Assembly (NCBI GenBank): GCA_023159155.1 | Contig: JAJNNX010000006.1 | Span: 310,001-374,000, forward strand | Reading direction: 5' to 3' | DNA length: 64,000 nt | Source: Ustulina deusta | Lineage: Eukaryota > Ascomycota > Sordariomycetes > Xylariales > Xylariaceae | Shown here: positions 35,125-49,962 of the stretch, piece after piece | Layout of the letters: each line of letters opens with the position of its first letter | Position numbering within the stretch: the first letter of the stretch is position 1 | Notes under the pieces: model-generated | What the model was told of the DNA's origin: nothing | The model's input: only the letters and a program-made list of their open reading frames with translations | Databases searched by the model: none | Position numbers and translations under genes: made by a program

Positions 35125-36483
35125 ATGTCGGACGGTAATAGCACGATTAGTCGGGTACAGGCAAAAGCCCAAGAAGTCGCGTAAGCTTCACTTGCTTCTT
35201 GTCAATACGGATATAGTCCACCAGCTAATACCTACCAGGAAAGAGGACTACGACAAGGCCAAGGTTCTTCTCTCTGAGGCAGCCAAGAGCGGCTCCTACT
35301 TATACCCCTTCAGGTACAGCACCTCCGGAATCCCAATATTTCGGCCTTGCGCGTTTACAAGAAGCTAAGATGGGATCAGCGGCATTCTCTACTTTTTCAC
35401 CCACAAGGCGCTATGGAGGCCATTCCTGTCACGACTCCTACCCACACTCGGTTTGGCTGTAGGTGTTACGACGGCTATGTTCTTCTTCACCTACCTTCCA
35501 CAGCTTGCCATCCTTGCCTTTGTTAATGGTGCTCTCGCGGTCTTCACAACTGTTCTCCTCATCCTTACTGAGAGCTCCACCATTGTGAATATCATCGCCC
35601 GCAATTATCTCTTGCAGGATGCCATTCTTGACACTTTCGATGGAACACTCGTTGCCAGAAATGCCATTGGCATTGTCAGTGAGGGACGCCAGCTAAAGTC
35701 AGGGAGTGATCCAATTGCGAGGCTTGGCAAAATCCTCAAAAATCCGTTTAGCAGGTTCACGCCGAAAGCTCTCATCCGATACGTCATGTATCTCCCTCTT
35801 AATTTCATTCCAGGTACGAGATCCTCTGAGATACGACTAGAAAATGATCTTTCAAGCTGACACATTCCCTTATATATAGTCGTGGGAACTATCATCTTCA
35901 TTATCTTGCAAGGTATTGATAAACCAGTCACTCGTCGTATAAATCTAACCTAGCCTGTAGGTCGAACAAGGGGCAAATTGGTTCACGGTCGAGTGCGTAA
36001 CTCCATTCGATGTTGAGACATGGTCTAATTTTGCATACAAGTACTTCCAATTGAAAGGCTGGTCTCCGTCACAGCAGCGGGACTGGCTTCAACGGCACAA
36101 GGGCCCATACACTACGTGAGTATTGGCCCCAAGCACACCTCTCTACCATACTAGAACCAAATCACCCGTTATTATGCAAAGTTTCAGATTCGCCGAAACC
36201 ATCCGTCACCTCTAGGACTGAAGATCTCAGATGTGGCTAACCTAGAATCCAGATTTGGAACAGTTGCGACTCTGCTAGAGATGATACCGGTAGTCTCGAC
36301 GTTCTTTGCATTTACCAACACTGGTGAGGATCTATCTTGCATTTTCCTGTAACACAGCCGTAATTGACAGCTGTCACTGCAGTTGGCGCTGCGCTGTGGG
36401 CTGCCGATATTGAGCAGAAGAGTACGAATATGACTGGGGGGACGGCTCCAAATCTGCGGGAGTCCGCCAAGAAGGCCGAATGA
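35125..36483 (+). CDS. Rrt8-like integral membrane protein
   Basis: The yeast relatives (Rrt8, Lds1, Lds2) are lipid-droplet and outer spore wall proteins; homologs in filamentous fungi are often named outer spore wall protein RRT8. Eight exons join in phase: 35125-35180, 35239-35313, 35380-35813, 35880-35912, 35961-35992, 36042-36115, 36253-36323 and 36383-36483. They encode 291 residues. The introns are 48-137 bases. After EDYDKAKVLLSEAAKSGSYL come YPFSGILYFFTHKALWRP and a long hydrophobic stretch (AVGVTTAMFFFTYLPQLAIL onward). Then follow FDGTLVARNAIG, a hydrophobic hairpin with VVGTIIFIILQG, YFQLKGWSPSQQRDWLQRHK, and FGTVATLLEMIPVVSTFFAF followed by TNTVGAALWAADIE. That order is typical of the family. 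Intron 6 (137 bases) was placed to restore the GPYTTFG join. No defect was found. Confidence 0.85.
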
Positions 36484-38637
36484 AGTAGGTAATACACAAT
36501 TTGCACAAAGCCGACATCTCCGAGATTAATTGGTAGGCAATTACGCGGGTTCGGGTCCAGACAAGCCACACCTAGATCCCTTAGGCGAAAATCTTTCCAG
36601 CAGTTGGTCATAAGTATGGTTCGTTGTGGGCTTGTTCAAGGCTCTTGCGATACGATCATGAGCAGATTTGTATGTAATTAATGCAGATCTCAATCTGTTA
36701 CACTACACGGGAAATATGAATGAGCTCCCTACCCTCCAACTCGATTCTGTAATGGGATAGGTAATTCATTGCAAAACATCTAAGTGCCAGCATAATACCT
36801 CAGTGGCATACTTTCCGAGCTCACACAAACTCTCTGATCTTTGATCGATTCGCCTGTCAACGAGAGAAACTCGGTCTATCAGGTGAGCACACATAATATC
36901 ATCCATAATGAGTCAGTTTTATTGAATCGGCCGAATTTTGAGGGGGGTTTGTCATACCCAGCTAGGTGGTACCGAGTAACAGAATTCGATGCAGCTATGC
37001 TATCAGTATGTGTTGCCCTTTGGACATTTGATAACAAATTGATATCCAATGTTACTACTTCCCCTGCCAAGAGGGCACCAAGCTCATATTAATGGTGTCA
37101 GTGAATTATAGAAATTTATGGCGATAAAACAAATCACAAATATTACTCTAGAAAAGCTTACTATGGTGTTATGCATTCTACAGACGGTGACTTTCAGGGA
37201 GTAGAAAACCACCTCAAACATCAACGAGCAGCCTAGCTAATGCAATGTTTTTACTCCCTCCGAAATTCCCGGGTGTGTGGGTTATGCTCTTTCCTCCTCG
37301 CCCATTGGCATGTCACAAACTCTCCCGCAAGGTAGGACTATACCTCACACATGTCATCCCAGTTGCCGGTCGCACAGCTTGTACAGAAACCATTGTAGCG
37401 TTCTGTTTTGAATAAGCCTCGATCATCAGCTATTATTTCTCGGGTGATTTTACTTCACAAAATATTCGCTACTATGCTGACAGCTTTTGGCTTGCGGACC
37501 AGACTTGCCCATGGCGGTCAGCAAGAGCCGTTTCGTGGAGAAGAGTAGGTGTGCCTCGTAAATCAGAGTAGGGAATACAATATCACAGAGGAATCTTCAT
37601 GTATGTATTGGGAACTAGACAGTGATTACATCGTTAGACAGACTCGTACGGAGCCGGCGAACGATTCTGTGTAGCCTTAGGGGTCTTATTAAAATGCTGA
37701 GGTTGATCCCCAGAGCAACAATTCGTAGGGTTTACGACTAATCTAGGGAGAGACAGTCCTGCCTGTATGAGTTTGCTTATCATCAGTTGCACAAACGATC
37801 AGCCTAACGAGGGAGGATATCGACGCTGATTTCCGTTGTCTCCAAACTCATACCACCGAGATTGTCCGACTTTAGCGAGGATAGTCACATACGGATGCTC
37901 TCTGCTTTCAGCAATGTCCGTCAGTATCTTAAGAGACGGGTACTGGTTTTGACAAAGTTTCCTAAACAACTTGCAGCTGCCCATCCTGATGGGAGTTTGG
38001 GGGATTCAATGTGACTCAATACATCGCGTATATGTAGATGTGTACATGTAGAATGGTCAACTCGCCTCGCGTTGCAGGCTAATATCAGAAACTAGAAATG
38101 CTATACCTCCTTTCTTTTTCACCCGAAGTATTTTTTCCGCGTCCTGGGTGTAGCAATACCTTACGTTACGCGATCTAACATGTTGGTCTCTGATATGGAC
38201 TGTCCTTAAGTACGAAAGGATACATACATCATTGAGAAGGCAAATGTCTCGCTCACTCTTATCTTTAGGGCCATTTATAAGTGACATAACTTTCTCCCAC
38301 CAGTGGCCACCCAGAGCCCTGCCTCTACCTCGTGGCCTTCTGGATTTCCCCTTTCCCACCCATCACCCCTTCTCCCTCACCCACAGTCTCTAATATCGCC
38401 TGTGACAGCATCATCTTTTCCTCCCGCAGCCCCGCTGTCAATCTTCCCTCGTTCACCTTGTCACCTATCACATTATTGATATCACTCGTTCCCTTTGAGA
38501 AACCATCTTCACGTCATTCATTTCTACTCCATTTCGTTTGTCCTCTGTAATATCCTTATCCACGCCATTCCTTACATTACCTAAGCATCTGTTTTGTATC
38601 CCGTTCGATTACTCGACTTCGACCCCAGAACGCAGTC
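36484..38637. other. intergenic region upstream of the mucin-like gene
   Basis: About 2.1 kb with no recognisable gene. The last 250 bases (about 38370-38637) are strongly C/T-rich on the plus strand, as is common in leaders of highly expressed fungal genes, and a TATAA sequence lies near 38276. These probably form the promoter and 5' UTR of the gene at 38638. Confidence 0.55.
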
Positions 38638-41600
38638 ATGAGAGTTTTCACTCTCGCCGCCGAACTTGTGTCGGTAGGCCTCCTACTGGTACATCTTCCC
38701 AGCGTATATTCTCTTCCAGAATTAAGAGAACTCATCGACGAGCGAGACGTGTCTGGTGAAGATGCTGTTGAACTCCCAAATTACGATCTTTACGGAGGGC
38801 CTCCGCCAAATCGCGGTGGTTACGATTATGTTACTATCACCTATGGAGGATACGGCCCTCCCCCTCCACCTCCATCATCATCTGTGGTTTCCTTTCTATC
38901 GTCGACCCTCAATCAATCTATTATAGGAACGGCTACTTCTCCCGTCTCGAGCAGTCCCTTTTCTGGCACAGCCATTAGTGTCCCATCAGGTGCGTTATCC
39001 TTGGCCTGTAGGTGGGAAAATTCCTATCTCACCCTCATCCAGGTTTCTCTCTGTCTAGCGTGCCTACCCTAGGCACGGCTTCTACCTCAATTGGAAGCGG
39101 GCTGTCTTCAGAAGCCAGCTCTGTTGGAAGCCCACAGACAAGCCCCTTTGCGACTACCTCGGTCTCTTTCACTGTAAGTTACTTCCCAGTATATCACATG
39201 CACAATACCTATCATAATCATCACTATACACCGTTCCACTTATTAATATCCCTCTTGAATGTGATTGCATTCACCATCCTGCTAATCTCACGATCTGGAT
39301 GAGATCATATACCAGCAACACGCGCAATGCTACCCATTTGGAAAGATGAATACTAAATTGGATTTTTAGGCCGTTACCTCTCCGATAAGTTCAACATCCG
39401 AGCTTGTCACGGTGATCACGGTGTCCTCAAGCATAGTATTGACCGAAACAATATTTCCCTCCGAAACTATTTTGACCTCGGCTGCAAACGGAGCAGTTAC
39501 TGCCAGCACTCCGGGTTCCCCAGTGCCCGGCACGAGCGTTCCGCTCACAGAGTCCACGTTAGGTAGCACCGCCCCGAGTGAGACTTCAAACATACTTTCA
39601 GAGTCATTCATTACATCCTCGAGCGCTATTGTATCTCTAACATCTATGAGCAACATGTCACTAAGCAGTGTTTCTGCTACCGGAAGCCTAACATTCACAA
39701 ATCTGTCTGGAACCATAACATCGTCGTTCACAATTACCAACAGTGGTAGTCTTACTACCCCTACACTTGAAACTTCTGGTAGTCTCGCTAGTTCCGTAGC
39801 CATCTCTTCGGCCACAAACTCTGGAGTGAACCAGGGGAATCAGTCTACCTCCAGCAGTCCAATAGCCAATACTGGTTCAATCCCGATCACATCGCCCACA
39901 CCCTTCCCCATTACAAATACGACCATAACCGGCAGTCAGGGCACTGCGTCGGAAACCAGCGAAATAACAAGTACACTATCCGGCTTGACTTCCTTGCTTA
40001 GTCAAGGCAACCAATCAGCTACTGGGACGCCCGCGAGTGGTTCAGGGACTGTCTCAATCGTAACATCCGCGCCTTACCCAACAAGCAACGAGACCACATT
40101 GACAAGTCAAGAAAGCCAGCCATTCTCTTCCAACCCTATCTTCAATTCGACGTCAACGCCGTATCCTATGGGCAACTCATCTCAACCCACAACTCCAGGG
40201 ACTGCCCCAATCACGCCGAGTAGCAATATCGCGTCAGAGACTAGTGCGTCCAGCAGCAATGTTACCGGTCCCACGTCAACTGGCCTAACGTCGGGCATGG
40301 GGACAATTCCAAGTTCCACTCCGTACCCTTTTACAAATCTAACGACCGCGCCGATTTCGTCGGGGTCAAGTATAGTCACCTCTTCTACTCTCAGTGGCAC
40401 TGCCTCACCCACGACGCTTCTAGGCAATTCCACAACCCTGGGAACTCCCACGCTGGCTCCTGAGTCCGTTAGTGGGAATGGCACAGCCTCAACCGCAGCG
40501 ACGTCCGAACTCAGTGGAATTTGGAGCACCACATCACCACCTTCGACTACTAGTAATGGCAACAATACTACACAACCGTCTGGGCCAAGCTCGACAGCTC
40601 CATATCCGTTGACTAACTCGACATTTACTGGTAGTTTTACGTCGCCGTCTTCTGGTATTGCTAGTACTTCCAATTTCCCCTCGTCAGGCTTGGGTATCTC
40701 TAGTTCGCTTGAATCTTTGACGAGCACGAGCTCAGCCGCTAGTTTCAGTGGAAGCATTACAAGCAGTTCTTTCTCGATTACCGGCACTGGGGCCAGCGTG
40801 CTCAGCAGCACTGAATCGTCCGTTCCCTATCCGCTTTCAACCTCAACGGTCGTCGCCTCGGGGCCGACTGGGCCAACCAATTCGATGCTGAGCACCGGGT
40901 TCTCCACAGTACCATCGTTGACAAGTCTGATCCCGACAACGACAGAGTCCTCGATTAGTACCACCGAGACAACACCATTTCCTCCGACAAACTCGTCGGC
41001 TCTGACCGGCGGGCTCACAAGTAGCCTGCCCAACGGCACCGTTGTGTCTGCCTCTATAGAAGGGTTAACGTCACCGATCCCACTGTCGACTGGTTCCGTT
41101 AGTTCTTCCAGTGCCAGTGAGACCATGCCATACTCGTTGACGAATACACCAATTCCTATTCCGAGTCCAACAAACAGCCAAACTAATACTACCAGCGCGT
41201 CAACTTTCAACACAGAGTCCATGCCGATTCCAACATCGTCCCCAACGAACACCACAGGCTCTGTCAGCACTGGAGCAACAAGCCCCTTAGTATCGGCAAA
41301 CTCAACTGTCCTCACTGCAAGCTCAACAAGTATTCCTGTATCACCAGGATCGAGTCTGAGTGCCAGCGAGACAACTCCGTACCCTGTGACTAATTCTTCT
41401 ATGCAGACGGCTAGTGTTCCGAGCACGATTCCCCCCTTCCCACTGACGAATTCATCATTTCTATCGGCTAGCGCGACGAACACCTCGGCCGGCGTGCCGG
41501 GTTCCTTCACAATTCCTGCTTCTGGGCCGTTCTCCACCACATTGCCGGCGAATACCAGCGCCGCCAGTTCTCTTCCGGCCAGTGAGACAACACCTTTCCC

Positions 41601-44150
41601 CATTACAAACTCCTCACTTCCAACTGGAGGACCTACGGGTAGTTCAGCACCGTCAAGTGCCCCCTATCCTCTGGGCAACTCAACTACGCCGGCGAATAGC
41701 GGAACGGGTAGTCTTCCCGGCACGGGATCTTCTTCCACTGCGACTCAACCGCCACCGGGCTCCTCGTCAGTCTCATCGACACCTGAATCAGGGGCTAGCC
41801 CGTCACCACCGGTTGTCAATTCCACTATCATTTCAGGTAACTACTCTAGTACTGCTACATCGAGTTTGGCTGGCACATCGCAGACTTCGACATCGGGCCC
41901 CCTTACGCCCAGCAGCTTTCAGACCGCACCGTTCTCGATGACCAATTCGACAGCCACAACCGTCGGACCGACGGGATTTCCTAGTAGCGGTGGTTCGGGC
42001 CTGTCTTCGATCACATCTCCCCTCTCTTCGCTAGAACTAAGCTCCGTGAGTCCCAGCGGCAGTCTAACAAGTGGGCTTAATTTCTCAACCGAAGCCATCA
42101 CCACGCCCTCTAGCTTAGCCACTATCAGCGCAAGCAATTTGACGTCCGGATTCCCAGGGGTTTCGAGCACGGGCTCACTTCCAGGTACCGGTCCGCCATT
42201 GTCAACCGGTCCATCGGGATCCATGATCGGTTCTTCAACGGGCCCATATCCATTCTCGAACTCAACTGTCGCCACGGGTGGTCCGACAGAGTCTGGCGGA
42301 CCATCGTCTAGTACGCCTCTCTTCCCGGCGACCAATTCATCTAGTCTCATAGGTCCCACATCCGTCCCGAGCGGGGGATTTCCTACGTCGATGGTGACAT
42401 CAATGCCACTGACCTCTTCTGGTATTTCCCCTGCTTCTGAATCTTCCTCTGGCACGAGTCTGACGAGTGCCAGTGGTAGTTCCTCAGCCATATCAATATG
42501 GCCGCCCACCTCGGCGCCATATCCTGTGACAAATTCAACGACATCGAGTAGCCCACCCGGTCCGCCAAGCTCAGCGTTGAGCTCAGGCACTGCGAACATC
42601 ACCGAGGTCTTATCGTCTATGCTCACATTGACTATTTCTACCATTACCGTGACGGGGAACACATTCACGGCTACCGTAGAAACCACCATCTTCGCGACAA
42701 TTGTGGAAACATTGCCTCTAACCATAGTTCCTACACCGGGCCCATCACCCAGCACGGAGCTTATCTCTTGGGGCACCCATGTAACTGGCCCTACCTCCAC
42801 CTCGCAAGCGTCGATTTCGGCAACAGGTACCGCGTCTTCGCTCTCGTCAGGCTACATATCAGCGAACACCAGCCAGCCTTCTACCTCGAGTGGATCGATT
42901 TTTGGGACCAGCTCTGGACTTAGCACTAGCGTGCCGGTCATCTCGAGCGAGAGTTTTACCTCGGGCTCGTATCCTCTCTCGAACTTGACAAGTGCCACCT
43001 CCTTTCCGTCTGCTAGCATCACTAGTGTAGTAATCATCACTAACCCGAGCTCGGCCTCGGAGATCGTGTCTACGCCGAGCACTGGGCCATTTTCATCGAG
43101 TTTATTGTACAATACTTCATCCGCGGAAGTCGTGACGAGCTTGAGTGGTAGCCTTACCATACCACCGCCAACATCGTCAGTCTCCCAAGGCTCCGAGACA
43201 AGCCCCATACCGTTACCTTCGGGTATCCCTAGCAATACTTCGTCAGTAGCTGGTATAAGTTCGATCAGTGGCACCAATGGCCAGTCATCAGCCCCTTCGG
43301 GTGAATTGTCCAGTAGCGCCCCCTCAGCTCTGTCAACATCAGGACCATTCACGGGAACCTCTTCACAAAATCCTGCGTGGTGGACTGTGATATCTACTAC
43401 AGTCACGCCTTCGTTCCCGACTATCACCAGCCTGAGCTTGATTGGCTCATCTTCCATGGCGCCAAGCACTGTGTTTGTTTGGGATACGACGTGCAGTGAG
43501 AGCACGATCACGCAATCTGGCACTGCGACCGTCGTCACATTTTCCTCGCTTCCGGCGCCGTCGCCATCATCAATTGATACGTGTAGCGAGTCCACTCTCA
43601 CACAGTCGGGGACGACGACCGTTGTCACGCTCTCGTCGACGTCGTCTTTCTCGATCGATACTACTTGTAGCGAGACGATTGTGATCGAGTCAGGCACTAT
43701 AACGACTCTCCCATTTTCGTCTAGCGCATCGCCCGCTCAGTCTAGTCAGACCCGAACTGAGGCTGCGTCAAGTAAGTTTCCATAACCATCTTTGCCATGA
43801 CAGCGCCGCATACCATACTAATGAGGACCTTAGTCAATTCCACACTAACCAGTGCCACAAACTTTCCAACCACATTCATCACTTCAACTATAACGCCGAT
43901 TTCTCCCCCGGCCTTGAATAGCACCGTGTTAGTTAGTACAGCGGAGTCAGTCCCCGGCTCAGCGTCCGGTACCCCATCTACTGGCATCGTGGCTATCCAA
44001 GGTGATGCAAACCCTCCGAATGGCCAGGCAGCTGGTGGTTCACCGAACAACCATGATCGCCGAGGCTCAAGGGACCAGCCTTCGGTAGTCTCCAGTGTCA
44101 TTGCAAGTGAGATTCCAAGCCTGCGAATGCGGCAACGGCTTGCCCGCTAG
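38638..44150 (+). CDS. secreted Ser/Thr-rich mucin-like repeat protein
   Basis: I recognise no named family. Four exons (38638-38989, 39043-39173, 39370-43771, 43834-44150) give 1733 residues. Residues 1-25 look like a signal peptide (RVFTLAAELVSVGLLLVHLP). Next is a Gly/Pro/Tyr segment (GGYDYVTITYGGYGPPPPPP). About 1300 residues follow that are mostly Ser, Thr, Pro and Gly. They carry about 17 copies of a short motif, roughly [ST]xPYP[LVI]TNS[ST], most ending in an N-glycosylation sequon. A Val/Thr-rich stretch near TISTITVTGNTFTATVETT breaks the pattern. Close to the end are three units with one Cys each (CSESTITQSG, CSESTLTQSG, CSETIVIESG). The C-terminus (SEIPSLRMRQRLAR) is basic and lacks a GPI signal or a membrane helix. 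It is probably an extracellular or wall-associated heavily glycosylated protein, possibly adhesive. The last intron and exon are the least certain part. Confidence 0.78.
39880..43030 (+). repeat. coding repeats: ~17 degenerate 'PYPxTNS[ST]' motifs
   Basis: Examples in order are PFPITNTT, APYPTSNETT, TPYPMGNSS, TPYPFTNLT, APYPLTNST, VPYPLSTST, TPFPPTNSS, MPYSLTNTP, TPYPVTNSS, PPFPLTNSS, TPFPITNSS, APYPLGNST, APFSMTNST, GPYPFSNST, PLFPATNSS, APYPVTNST and GSYPLSNLT. Spacing is irregular, with Ser/Thr-rich linkers of variable length, so these are not simple DNA tandem repeats. Confidence 0.85.
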
Positions 44151-48376
<4,226 letters not shown>

Positions 48377-49962
48377 ACGACAAGGCCTATAAAGACAAAG
48401 AAAATATATACAACGGTAGCTCCATTCTAGATACCCACGATCTTGAAGATTCCATATAGATGAGGCAGCAGATGGATCTTACGATAGACCTCCCATTCAG
48501 ATACACAGACTATTATTACCATTTATACAGTCAGGGAGGAAAAGCCTAGGCAGCAACCTGGGTCGAGCGGGGGCTGGCTGGACTAGCGGGAGTTGGGCTC
48601 CCAAAACGAAGCGTAGGATTATAGGCGCTTGGAGGGTTAAAAATAGACTCGAACTACAGCTTTGATAGTCCTGTCGCAGCCAACAGAGAGTAGTTAAACT
48701 ACGAAAGAATGAATGTGCCAACCAGTCACTAAGGATCATCAAACGCTCATGACTGTCGTTTTGAACCCGTTGGTCGGGTCTTTGAACGTGCAAGTGGTAT
48801 AGATATTGGGTGTGGACCGGTAGTCCTCACGACACGGCCTACGATTGGAGATCTCGACCCTAAAAGGTCTCAACCCGCTGATGCATGGGGAAGTCCGCCC
48901 CATGCTTGGTGTTTCACGATCGATGATTCTGGATGGATATGCTTGCAGCTTCGGGCAAGTTCTGCTTCCTCGAGATGTGTCAATGTCTGACTCAGGCTAT
49001 ATATGTGTATATGCATTGTGCAGTAGGTAGTATAGACGTGCGCTCGAGCCCTCTAAGCGTTTACCCAACCGAGAATGGGTATCAGAAGAAAGGGAAAGTT
49101 GGAAGTGTAGGGGAATTGATTGATCGCCTCGCAAACAGCATGATTGATTTATTTGATGGTTCCAACTTGTAGATTGAGTATAGTGAAAAGAAGCGGCATT
49201 GTCGTATCCTGTAATAATTATACAATTCAAGAGTTCTAACACTGACTACCTACTTACTAGGTTTGTAATAGGTATGTAGGTCAAGAACATGCATTCCATC
49301 ATTCTTTTCGAGTTTGTTCCTATGAAAGACGGAATGGAACGACACCACGTCTGAATTGGACCCCGCGTTTTTTCTGCAGTTGACCAGAAGCCTTGACAGT
49401 GCGGGTTCAGCCGAGACTATGTCACTACAGTGTAGCTAACCAGCTCCTTACCTGCCTAGCAAATATATCTATTGTCTTAGATAGGTACCTCCCGGGTACA
49501 TATTGTAGGGAGGCACAAACTTATTGATACAGTGATGCGGTGAGAGAATAGCAGCCCCCTACCACGACGCACTGTACAGTACGTACCTTTTTAGAGACAC
49601 ATGCATGCAGGCGGCAGCACTTTCACGCCCAACCCGTCGAATAGCAGACCGCTGCGTAGCTGGTCCATGCCCAAGCAGCCGCCAACAACGTTACGGCATT
49701 GGTAGGTACTTGGGTACCTACCTATCCATTCTCGTGTACATGCCCCCACGAGTTGCGCCATCTCTCCTTCAACTTCCTACTACATCCAACACCTGCACCA
49801 CCATCTATGGCCTCCTAGAAACACCGAAAATTTCAATTGTGACGCCGGGTCCATCGATAGGTAGCCCATCCTGACCACGTGGAGCGAACCTTGGTCGTCA
49901 ACGTCTCCCCATCCATCCCTCAAGAGCTGTCAAAGCCTCATTGGGTGGCAGGCTTCGCAACC
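48377..49962. other. intergenic region
   Basis: The left part should hold the 3' UTR of ATP sulfurylase, and the right part the promoter of the next gene. TAGGTACCTA-type motifs occur near 49243-49277, 49482 and 49701-49723. An open frame extends upstream of the next gene's ATG to about 49879 but offers only a GTG there. No gene or RNA is recognised. Confidence 0.55.

Noticed and set aside
40182..43697. Four long minus-strand ORFs (119-293 codons and more) opposite the mucin-like gene
   Set aside because: They arise because the sense strand is mostly TCN/ACN Ser-Thr codons, which read stop-free on the other strand. Composition is odd (Val, Leu, Glu rich), with no introns, signals or known domains.
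49879..49962. Upstream extension of the 902-aa protein
   Set aside because: The extension would start at GTG, which nuclear fungal genes rarely use; the ATG at 49963 has a strong context.
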